A stretch of 64,000 nt of DNA from Isoetes taiwanensis (taxonomy: Eukaryota; Streptophyta; Lycopodiopsida; Isoetales; Isoetaceae). Shown here piece by piece: positions 43,516 to 53,330 of this stretch. The stretch's first letter is position 1. The number at the start of each line of letters is the position of its first letter. The notes beneath the pieces are model-generated. The model did not search any database. It was not told the origin of the DNA and saw nothing but the letters and a program-made list of their open reading frames with translations. The stretch is from the NCBI GenBank assembly GCA_021234155.1, contig JAJEKV010000041.1, positions 12,474,689 to 12,538,688 of the forward strand, in the 5' to 3' direction. The position numbers were made by a program, and so were the translations under genes.

Positions 43516-43761
43516 TTTGAGGGAGGGTGTTGATATATGTAATATACGGTCAACCTCCACCTCATGATCCATAGCCACGTCATCTGCCACTAAGGCTGTG
43601 ACATGGCAATCTACATAAGCAGTCATGTCTATTCATTAGTAGTAGTTGTATCTATATGAAGCTATATGAAGCTACGGTGGGAAGCTTGTTCCCAACCAAG
43701 TTTTCTTCTATTCAATATATATATTTGCATTGTATTATCTTCTGATTTCCTAAACTTAAGA
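43516..43761 (+). repeat. Polypurine tract and 3' LTR (234 bp)
   Basis: TTTGAGGGAGGG precedes TGTTGATATATG. Compared with the 5' LTR it lacks 16 bases (GTAGAGTCGTGTCCTT) and has one C-to-G change. Confidence 0.88.
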
Positions 43762-43898
43762 TAGCCCGGCTCAAGATTCTTGCGCCAATCTCTGTGGAAT
43801 CAAATTGCAGTGCCGCTGATGCATCTGTATCTTCTAAGGTTTCATAATTTGGTGGATCGGCTGCGTCAAAGCAAGAAAATAAGCTAAGTATATGCTCC

Positions 43899-44189
43899 AT
43901 AGCTATATAAACATGGCCTTTGACACAAAGGCAGTGTAAACGACCTTCTCAGGTCCCAGAAAGAATGCTTTGTACAATTGATCCTCATTTGCAAAAGAAA
44001 TGAGAAATGAGAATCTCCAAAAACATAGTTCTAGTCTATAGGATATGGTTTCGGGCATGCATTTAGTTACGCAAAGCAATAACTAATTATTAAAATGAGT
44101 GTTTTTACCCACAACAAAATCAACAGACAAAATCGTGCACAAACTATCATCTTATTTCGGCTTTAGTATTATATATAGATGATGTTCTA
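43899..44189. other. No gene seen
   Basis: This is upstream flank of the leftward gene start at 43898. It is AT-rich and could contain that gene's former promoter. Confidence 0.35.
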
Positions 44190-44790
44190 CTCTATGCGCA
44201 TCCCTGTGTATTGGGAAGGGGGGTAGAGACCCCTGAAAACCTCAATAGTTGATGTATCTAGATAGCCTCATTAAATCCCAATTAATGCGGGTTGTGCATA
44301 AGAGCCCCCCTAGCTGTGGGTGGCGGGGCTAGACTGATAGATAAGGAGGACATGTCCGATTGCAGATTGATCCCGCTGGTGTAAAGCCTACCAAGGATCT
44401 TGACGGGCTAGGCCTAATAGCTTGCCACTGCGTGTGGGCAAGGCATGGGCTCGACACCTCTTGGTTGTGTCACCTTCAATGAGGTTCAAGTCGTAGATGG
44501 GCAGTGTCCCTCTAGCCGCCTGTGATGAGCATGCATACCTCTAGAGGGAGTGATCTCCTCCTGCCTCATCGGGATTGGGGAGATGCAACCCAGGAGTAGC
44601 CTCCTTGGCTATGCACCCGACAGGCTACGGTCAAGTCCCAAGACTTATCAACCTATTCTGCAAAGTATGCACAGGAGGGGCAGATGGAAGACTACCCAAC
44701 AACCATGTTCCTGTGCCCAACCCAATCCAGTTGCCATGAACTCTGTCTGCAATGGCTCCGGAGACCCAGAACTCAGTCCATCCCCCTTGA
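44190..44790 (+). mobile_element. Diverged LTR fragment, same family as the Ty3 3' LTR at 18.2-18.8 kb
   Basis: Shared blocks in the same order include GGGGGTAGAGACC, AAATCCCA, CCTCTAGCC, CTCCTGCCTCATCGG, GAGATG(T/C)AACC and CA(G/C)AGTATGCACAGGAGGGGC-like sequence. They match 18195-18820 with many differences. No coding part accompanies it, so it is a solo-LTR-like remnant. Confidence 0.65.
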
Positions 44791-45380
44791 GTTTTCGAGC
44801 ATTCGGTTTCTAGGGTAGCCGCTAGACATCCCATTCCATAGCTGTGTTAGGTAAGGCCAATTTTATTTTTATAATATCTCGATGTCCCTTTGGCCATTTA
44901 ATAGATATTCTCTTCGGATGCATTTTATGTATACCACCATTTTATGTGGTGGTATATTTTTCCAGCAAATACCCTTTTCCTTGCATCTACCTTCTTTTAT
45001 CATGGTGATATTTCAAAGATTTGGAGCCAAGCAATATAACTTGTTATCAAACATGATCATAGATTTTATTCAATTCTCTATTTCCATGGTATAGGGGGCA
45101 TCCCATATCAAATGTCATTATGGCACTAAATCTTTTTAGGGACACTGCATTAATGCCTTTCAATCTTGAATGCTCCATTATGCTATCATCATTGCTAGAG
45201 AAGGTCTCCCTTCCTATACTTCAGGACTTTATAATTACTATCTTGTTTCTTTGGCTTTTAGGCCTTTATTTGACACTGTTAACCTTCTATTCACTTAGTA
45301 TTTTGAATGGCATTTACTTAATTTAATTAAAAAAAAAAAAGCTCACAAACACCTAAAGCAGGTATGAGAAATAAACTAAA
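44791..45380. other. No gene seen; AT-rich spacer before copy B
   Basis: It contains a short inverted repeat (TACCACCATTTTATGTGGTGGTA at about 44931-44953) and an A-run near 45330. No coding sequence is supported. Confidence 0.4.
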
Positions 45381-46481
45381 AATTGAAAAACACAATAAAG
45401 CGCCTTGGCAAATGATGAGATCGCCATTGCCGAAGCTCGAGACTCGCTCCATCATGTGGGAAAAAAAAGGAAATAAGAAAAAGTAACGGACGGAAAAAAT
45501 AATACGTTTGCCATTCAATAGAATTTCACTTACCTAGGGCTTATGCCTTAACCTGCCGATTTGAGGGGCTTCCGGCCGTAAACCCCGCAAAACACAGATT
45601 AGTAAACACAAAACCTTTTAATTTTTAAATTTTGTCAAAAATGCTATAATAGCAAGGCGACATTTTTTTGTTTTTGTATAAGGAAATGGTCACTTATATG
45701 ACATTCCTGAAAACCAGGCCAGGAATGTTAGATATGTCAACATTCTTGTTAACGTATAAACAACCTACAAAATACTATGTGTGCCAATTTTACTCTTTCC
45801 TTTTTTTTTGTTACCTAAATACGGTGAGTAGATATTAATTCAGTTGCATAAATACAAAACCCAAAGTAAATATTAATTCTTACATAAATACATACAAAAT
45901 GTTGAACAAACATAGAATGTTGAGTAAATATAAATTTAGCTATTAAATATTTGTCACATGCGAGACATTGATTGGAAAAGCCAAGATATTTCTTAGGTCA
46001 TTTTGAAGGGCGTTTTAAAAAGTGGAAACTTTTTTTTTGTCGAATGTGTGGAAATTTCACGTAAAACAACACTTTTTGAGCTTTTTGTTAGGATGCTTTC
46101 CCATGGGCAGAAAACCTCCAGGTTTCTTGAAGGTCTGGTCTGCTATTACAATGTTCCCATGAGCTAAGAACCTGAGTGGCTGAGGTTAAGAACCTCATTT
46201 GGAAAGTAATCCCGACGATTACTTTTGGACCTATATCTGACCTCATCCAGGTCCGTCCATCCATGTGCCTGGACAGGCCTTTACACTGGTAAGGGGGGTC
46301 AGCCGCGAGCCTGGCCCAGGCACATTCCTCCACGTAATGAGCGAGAATAGAAATTTTTTTGATGACATATGAAGACACGTGACATAGGACAAGAATCTCA
46401 ACGTGTGAAATCCTGCGAAATCTCCTGCGCTTTATATTTTTTCGTCGAGGGGAAATACTTGACAGAGGGGATTTCTTTTTC

Positions 46482-47853
46482 CGTAAAGGAATGTTGGCTC
46501 GCATTCCGCTCCATTGTCCAATCCTCTTGTGCCACGTGGCCAACATTCTAACCCGGGAATTACACTAACCTTTTTTAGTGGAAGTCATTGTTTCCCTTTT
46601 AGAACTTTTAACTGAAAGTCTAGTAAAGGTTTTAGAATTGGCTAGTAAAAGTTTAAGAATGGACAGTAAAATTTGTAGAATGGTTAGTAACAGAAGCAGA
46701 AAGTTTAGTAAAAATTCAAGAATCAGACAATAAAAACTCGGTTAAACTCAGTTGAAGATTCCCATAGTTCCATTCATATAGTTCTCAGCTCGGTTACATT
46801 CACGTAAACGTCCACAAGGCCGAATTTTCTTGTTTTTTATCCCTTTGTTTAAAACATAAACCACCCTGCTCGGAAGCTATAGCGGCGCCGCCTGAGCTCC
46901 TCCATAAAGAAACCTCCAAAAGGTTTTTTTTTTCTTTATTTTCGAGTTAAACCTGAACGCCCTAATAGGAAGTCGTTTATAAGAGTTCTTGGTCGCCGGG
47001 TCCTCCGCCAAGAAAGCTTTGGCGGCAATGGAGGCTCGGTGTGTGTTTTTGGTCCTTTCCATGCCATAACCCCCGCCATCTTGATTTCTTCCATGGCAAA
47101 CACGGCTTCACGAGCTCCACAAAAATTAACCTAAAACCAAAATGCAAGAACTTGGCATCCCATATAAAAGAAAAAAAATCGCCATAGCCACTTAGCAGGC
47201 AGATCTTGCAACAAAAAATGCTCTGGCGCCACTAAATCCATCATCCGGTGCACCTGCATGCAAAATACTTTATCGGGCTTCATCGCCCATCTAGCCGGAA
47301 CTAAACGTAGACCAACGAAGAAAAATCTGGTCTAAAAATTGCCAACGTAAAAAAAAATTCGGCCTTGTGGGCGCCTTTGCGTAACGCAAGAATAGATATT
47401 CGGGGTTTCTGAAATAAACGGCGCCCGCTTCACGCCGCTTGAGGGTTTATTTCAGAAACCCTCCCCCCAAGGGTTTCCTCCATCAAAGTAAAAACGACAT
47501 GGAAAGTCGAGTAAGGGCCCTTTGTTTGCCTTTATCCAGAAAACAGTGGCAAAAACCTTAGGAAATGGGAAAAAAAGCCTGGAAGCCTGGCCAAACAACC
47601 TGAGCAGCAAAAAAAACGACGATTCAAGTACTACAACGAGAAGGATTTAGTAGACCTTCGAACTAGAGCCTACAAAGCACGAAAGTGCAAAGCACTGAAG
47701 AAAAGATTTGAGGATCCAAATAATGTAGGAGATGAACAGGAAAATCAAAAGCTGCCGGAGGTAGGGTAGATTCATTTGCATAGTCGATTCTTGCTTCAAA
47801 TTTTGTAAAGGTTAAGTGCCTGTGGCAGAATACGAGCCAACATTCCTTTACGT
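46482..47853. mobile_element. Non-coding insertion with about 25-bp terminal inverted repeats
   Basis: CGTAAAGGAATGTTGGCTCG at 46482-46501 is found in inverse at 47834-47853. The next five bases also match with one mismatch. The interval lies within the part of copy B absent from copy A. It has no protein-like frame, but internal degenerate repeats of TAGTAAAA(G/A)TTTAAGAAT type occur at 46615-46740. The true site continues at 47966, so about 110 extra bases remain unexplained. It is probably a non-autonomous DNA transposon. Confidence 0.6.
47402..47461. repeat. Strong hairpin
   Basis: GGGTTTCTGAAATAAAC (47403-47419) is the exact inverse of 47444-47460, with a 24-base GC-rich loop. It lies inside the non-coding insertion of copy B. 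Confidence 0.75.
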
Positions 47854-48065
47854 TAGGGCAAAGGCCCCTTACTGGACTCCTTGTTGTCAAGTGGGACATC
47901 GACCCACTTTCCAAAAAAAAAAGGGAAAGTCGAGTAAGAGGCTTTTTCCCTTATCCGAAATCTTATCCGAAATGTGACTGACCAAAAATAAGCACTTCCA
48001 TCCCACTTGCCCACTTGCTGTCTCCCTTTTCTGCAGCCGTATGCAGATATTCGAGGATATTCCTT

Positions 48066-48190
48066 TTCTGTTACGGGGTGATCGTTATGAGCTTGTCAAG
48101 GATATTGGTTCTGGAATTTTGATGTTGCAAGCCAAATTTTGGTGTCTGGAAATTGGGTCTGTGACTTGTGCTACTTTGGGTCTTTTTTGG
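48066..48190 (+). pseudogene. Relic exon 1 copy in the SnRK2-B leader
   Basis: GATCGTTATGAGCTTGTCAA and GGATATTGGTTCTGG repeat part of exon 1, which then degenerates. It corresponds to 10745-10867 of copy A but has internal rearrangement. Confidence 0.7.
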
Positions 48191-48220
48191 TAGTCGGTTT
48201 GGTTTCTTCGGTTACAGGTT

Positions 48221-50038
48221 ATGGATGTGCCGGGGATGTACGATACGGATCAATATGAGCTTGTCAAGGATATTGGTTCGGGAAATTTTGGTATTGCCAG
48301 GCTGATGCGGGACAAGTACACTAAAGAGCTTGTAGCAGTCAAGTATATAGAACGGGGCGAGAAGGTATGTTGAGCTCATTAAATTGTTGTATCAATCAAC
48401 ACAGTCAAAATGATAATGATTTTGGGATTTGATTTGGATGCTGCAGATTGACGAAAATGTGCAAAGGGAGATTATTAACCATCGCTCACTACGGCATCGT
48501 AATATTGTGAGATTCAAACAGGCAAGCTCAATGATTTTTTAAAATGAATTTGCCTGGAAACATAAAACATGCAGGATATATTTAGTTGAGGTTTATGCTC
48601 ACTACAATTAATGTTCCATTTTTTGAACATGTGCTGTGTCTGCTTCAGGTTATGTTGACTCCAACACACCTAGCCATAGTCATGGAATATGCAGCAGGCG
48701 GTGAGCTTTTCGAACGGATTTGTAATGCGGGAAGTTTCAGTGAAGATGAGGTTTGTCCATATACAAGAGCATACAAATTGCCTTCCATATACAAGATTGC
48801 TGTGCTTACTGGTGTATCTTAGGTTGTCTTCATGTGTCAATTGTCTGTTTACCATGAGTGCCTCCAAGGGCTTCAAATGGACTTCCATTCAGCAGGTAAG
48901 GTATCCTTTCAACAACTGATACCTATCCTTTTGTAGCAGGCAAGATATTTCTTTCAACAGCTGATATCTGGGGTCAGCTATTGCCACTCAAAGGTATCGC
49001 ATTCGCCCTTCATTTCTATGCAGCTGTGAATGTCTTTCATTCAACATGGTCTCAATGGAGAATGCTTATATTTGCACTCATCTCGCAGGAGGTTTGTCAT
49101 CGGGATTTGAAGTTGGAAAATGTGTTGCTAGATGAAAGCCCTGCTCCCCTGTTAAAAATTTGTGACTTTGGCTATTCAAAGGTAGGCAGCTTCCTACTTT
49201 GCATGTATAATATTTGATGGGCGCTGTTTATAATGTGTATCTATGCAGTCTTCTATACTGCATTCTCAGCCAAAATCAGCAGTTGGCACACCAGCATACA
49301 TAGCACCAGAAGTGTTGTCTAAAAAACACTATGATGGTAAGGTATGTGTGAATCGTCTGGGTATTCTCATTCCAAGAAGTTACTTTTTTCTGTCAATACA
49401 AATGACCAGTTCTACAGATTGCAGATGTCTGGTCCTGTGGCGTCACTCTCTACGTCATGCTTGTCGGAGCTTACCCATTTGAAGATCCAAAAGACCCAAA
49501 GAATTTTAGTAAAACTATTTCAGTAGGGAAAGCATTATTGTCAACTTTGATTAATCAGTATATATTTTTCTGAATTTAATATCAATATTCTCGCAATGCA
49601 GAGGATATTGAATGTGCAATATGCTGTTCCAGACAATATACAAATATCTGCTGAAGGACAGCATCTTCTTTCACACATTTTTGTTGCAAATACAGCGAAA
49701 GTAAGCATTTGCTTTTGCAGCATACTCTTTGTAAGCCAATTGGTGAATCTGCTCTTTATTCGCAGCGATTCACCATTCAAGATATTATGAACCATGAATG
49801 GTTTTTGAAGAACTTGCCGGCTGATCTCATGGAAGGTGCTGATATGGGTAATGAGCTTGATGATCCCAACCATCCACCCCAGAACTTAGAGGAGATAATG
49901 CGCATTATTCAAGAAGCTAGGGTATCTACTGGACTTGGCGATTATGTTGGTGATGTTCTGGATTTAGATGATATGGATCTAGAAAACTATGAAGAGGTTG
50001 ATGCTGACAGCAGTGGAGAATTTGTTTATGCCTTATGA
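48221..50038 (+). CDS. SnRK2 subclass III protein kinase (OST1/SnRK2.6-like), copy B
   Basis: Nine exons (48221-48364, 48447-48521, 48649-48750, 48940-48993, 49089-49181, 49249-49341, 49418-49522, 49602-49700 and 49766-50038) join to 345 codons. Every boundary matches copy A, and the GC donor is kept in intron 2. Lys41, Asp131, DFG and activation-loop Ser166 are kept. Differences from copy A include His7Tyr, Arg11Gln, Asn33Tyr, Arg102Ser, Arg146Leu just before KICDFG, Asn184His-type change near the loop end, and a shorter, altered linker ([12 protein letters not shown]) before the acidic tail. Arg146 and Arg102 are normally conserved in the family, so this copy may be altered in activity or regulation although the frame is intact. 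Confidence 0.92.
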
Positions 50039-50660
50039 TAGAACTATGGAAGACTTGGGATCCATACCATTCAAAAAGTAGGACTTTTCCAGATCACAGC
50101 TAGACTTTTAGAGGCTGGGAGCCTCATTTGTGTACAGGTATATTGAAGCTATGGCTTTTTTAGTGAACGCAGCACTAGGTGCAAGATAAGCGCATCTAGC
50201 GTCCCTGCTTATGGAGGGCACCTAAGAGCAAATTTTCAAAAACTTAATGTCAATTGGACCGCGAGCCAAACTACCAACATGATTGGACACGTAATATCAT
50301 CCGCAATGGTCTGGTCTAATTCTTGGGTTCAAATTGTTGGGCATGGGGCAGTCTCGGGATGGTTTGAAAATGAGGGCGTTTGGCCCCCAAAAATCTGGTC
50401 ATCCTTAAAAATTTCCGGTCCGGCTATTTTTGCAAAGAAATCCAGAAAATAAGCTTAAAGAAGCAGTCTACTGACTTTTTTTCCAGTAAGACCAAACATC
50501 AAATGGAGGGTGGCATTTTTTCTAGTTGGATGTGCCACTAAATTTGAGCCCTGGATCTAGGGTCCCCTTTCCTTGTGGCCATCGCCATGTTGCGTGGCAG
50601 TCGAGGCATAGGTCTGAGGGGTCTAGAGCCTCCTGATTGCGCACAAACAACCATGCCACT

Positions 50661-53082
50661 CTACCATCATGGTAGCCTCAACCACCTAAGGCGGGTCCTT
50701 TTAATGGCTTCTAAGGCTAAAATGCTGGGCCATTGCCAAATTAGCAATCTAAATTCAACTCTCAAGATTAATTCGTGAGGATTGACCCACCAAATTTGAT
50801 CAAAATCTCCTTTGCAACTATTGCAGCAAAAAGACATTTGATTTGAACCCAACATCTTGGAAAACTGGGCTCAAACAATTGGGGCCAAAGTAATCATTGC
50901 AGCTCTCGCGTTTAAAAGAGGTGTGAGCTGATTATATTCACTCACGCCTTTCCTCTTCGACTTTCGAGCGCCCAAAGGTAAGCACCCTTCCCTTAATGCT
51001 TTCAAAATTTTATGTTCTTAAACTTCAAATCTCAAGACCAGTCTTCTTTCCCTAATGGACTCTGCTTCAGATCCTGGAGGTGGACGCTAGTCGCTGCTAC
51101 ACCCTATCACATGCCAATGACATTGCTCGATCTACCAGGAGGGGGAACCCCTCCCCTGCTAAAAGGGATAGCAGGGATTCCTCCTCTTCCACAAACACTC
51201 CCCTTTAGCATTTGGAATGCCATGGTAACCCCGGCTGAGGTCGATAAGGATGTTGCCTCTGATTGGAACATGAAGATATTGCCAGAAATAGTGTCCTAGG
51301 TGGAATGTGCTAAGGGGGATAGTGAATTGATGCATTGCCAGATCGTTGTAAGCAAGGGAGACAACATCCTGTTCCAATCCCCTATTGGCTCCTAGACTTC
51401 TAACATGCTTTTCTCTGTTTTGCTTTTTTTCCAGACCACCTTTAAACGAGCTCACCTTCTATCCTTCCATGCATATTTTTCCTCTATTCGTGCAATAGAC
51501 CTCGTGGCTCTACTAAAGTAACAATCACTAGAAACGCGTGCCCGGCGATGCCGGGCATTAGTCATGGACGTGTGGGATTAGAGTTAGTCATGGACATATG
51601 GAGCTAGGGTTATATTTTGCAGACCAATGTGATGAAGATGAATGGAATGCTAAGAGGTGGAGGGTGCTTGACATGGTTATCTTGGAATATATTTAATAGA
51701 GTGTGTAGATAAGACAGAGTGCATAATGTAATTGGGTAGTTGGCGAAATTGTAATATAAATTAAGTATACTATGTGCAATTTAAATTTTAAAATCACAAA
51801 TTTGATGATATTCTCCTAAACTTTGTGGCATGACATATTTGAGCATTGATTTGAAGAATATTCTTATATTTATGCCAAATCAAGGGCTAACGAATTTTTG
51901 GTCAAAATTTGATGTGCAAGTTCCAATGGTGCAAATATGGACAATTAAACACCATACAAAAACATCATATTCACAATCCAAAAACATGATATTTTATCTC
52001 CACAAACTAAAAAAGGCATGAACTTCCATCACGAAGCAACCACACATGCCAGAAGCTCTGGTCAGTAGTAAGCGAGGCCAGAGGAATCGAACCTCGAGGC
52101 CGCCAAGGGCCTCATCAAAGCCTCAAATTTCTTGCGGATTTGCTGTAGCAGCACAAAACCCTGAACCAAAATCACACCAAGTCAGAAGCCTGAACCAACC
52201 TTGACCCTCTAAACTAAGCCGAAATCCTGAACCAAATGCGAGTAACAATGATGCAAAATCTGCCGAGGACAAAGCATGTAGATGTGCTGTGAGCCTAACC
52301 AGAACAGGCCACCAGGCCTTGCCGGTTATCTATTGCTATGGCCAATGATCTTTTGCCAAGAACCAGAGGATTTGGACCTTCACAGCCCTCGCAAGGATCC
52401 AGAAAATCTCTGCAAAACCAACCCCAATCTATGGTGCTAAAGATAGTCGACTACCTTAATATCGCTCAATGTTGCAATGTCGGGATTAGCTATTTATCGT
52501 CTTTGTGTTTTGTAGTGTGAGGATATTGTACCAAATGCTAAAGTGTTGCCTTTTCTCATTTAATTTGTGGCGTCCACTACCTTAAGAATATTGTAGTCTC
52601 TAAACTTCATAAAAGGACATTATATACAATTATGCAGCCAATTATTAGCAATAAGACAACTTATTTGAATTCTATGTTATCCAACTTGGCTTCACATGAT
52701 ATCCTTAAGGATGGATGAGACTGAAAAATCAGAATTTGAGAGCGGATCAATTTGTTGCAATCAATACCACATTGCATGTTTGGCTCTGAAGACTTTGAAG
52801 ATACAGGAGGCACAGGATGACACCAACATTAAGATTTCACCCAGCTTGCAGAATGTAAACATAATAATAGTATGATTTTCTTAAAACGTTACAAATGCAA
52901 ACAGTAGAAGTTCAATATGAACTTTCTTACATGTATCAAGGACTTAAGTGAATCAAACGTGATTTCTTCTAATTCTGAAATAGGATTTAAGTGAATCAAA
53001 CGTGATTTCTTCTAATTCTAATGCTTTGCGGCTATAGAAGAGATCTGAGCTCTAATGAGGAAATAAAAGGGGCATTATTGGT
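50661..53082. other. No recognisable gene
   Basis: An open stretch at 51012-51299 (95 codons, Pro-rich middle) has no recognised domain. GCCCGGCGATGCCGGGC (about 51540-51556) is a small palindrome. TTAAGTGAATCAAACGTGAT is directly repeated at 52950-53010. From 51800 to 52060 the DNA is AT-rich. Confidence 0.4.
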
Positions 53083-53330
53083 GGGGTCATATCAGAGCTA
53101 CTGAGACATGGCCAAATTGTGGAAATGTTAGGATAGTCTATGATTGCACTCGTGATAAGTGTCAACAACGGCAAACTCTAAAAATGCAACAATGTCATGG
53201 TTGTACTTATTGTATTGCTTGTTGGGAAGAATGTGGTCAGTCTATAGATGACACAGAATATAAAAAGACATCTTGATTGGATCTGTTATGTGCAGCATGT
53301 TGGCATTGGTGTAGAGAAATTTATAATGTA
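53083..53330 (+). pseudogene. F-box protein SKIP14-like Cys-rich fragment
   Basis: The frame reads CGNVRIVYDCTRDKCQQ, then QQCHGCTYCIACWEECGQSI, DDTEYKKTS, a stop in place of the expected Cys, then LDLLCAACWHW. The spacing of paired Cys residues and the DDTEYxxT-LDLLC block resemble the C-terminal Cys-rich region of plant SKIP14-type F-box proteins (SCF ubiquitin ligase adaptors). The in-frame TGA and absence of an F-box upstream indicate a pseudogene fragment. Confidence 0.6.

Larger units (their letters stand above)
41183..43761 (+). mobile_element. Compact non-autonomous LTR retrotransposon with a novel ORF
   Basis: The two LTRs (41183-41432 and 43528-43761) differ by one substitution and one 16-bp indel. 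A primer-binding site TGGTATCAGAGCCA (41433-41446) follows the left LTR directly and fits initiator tRNA-Met. A polypurine tract TTTGAGGGAGGG (43516-43527) precedes the right LTR. The roughly 2.1-kb interior lacks recognisable gag, protease, RT or integrase and instead has a 592-codon frame. It must be moved by enzymes of an autonomous relative. A target duplication is not evident (flanks CTTAT and TAGCC), so ends may be slightly misplaced or recombined. Confidence 0.88.
39840..43898 (-). pseudogene. Leftward gene of unknown family interrupted by the LTR element
   Basis: An ATG at 43898 (- strand) opens MEHILSLFSCFDAADPPNYE, continuing DTDASAALQFDSTEIGARIL up to the right LTR at 43761. Directly beyond the left LTR (41182) the frame continues as SMVIFRPTAFLMLNPEDVLP. 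Further leftward, exon-like blocks read SLSTIEYEGLPISFSSHIWL (about 40900) and YNSYDSFLVNPRTYQVVKFP (about 40540-40480). The last has the flavour of an F-box/kelch protein (NP..Y..VKFP), but no F-box is certain. The LTR element splits the first exon, so this allele is disrupted. Confidence 0.45.
45381..50660. repeat. Segmental duplication, copy B
   Basis: It is the counterpart of 76-497 plus 10253-13276. It carries its own extra sequence at about 45791-45884, 45941-46335 and 46482-47965 compared with copy A, whereas copy A carries the 498-10250 insertion. Exon sequence is more conserved than introns and flanks. Confidence 0.9.

Noticed and set aside
52074-52110. Possible tRNA (GGTTCGATTCC-like box on the - strand)
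   Set aside because: No matching box A at the right distance and no foldable cloverleaf, so a chance B-box-like sequence is more likely.
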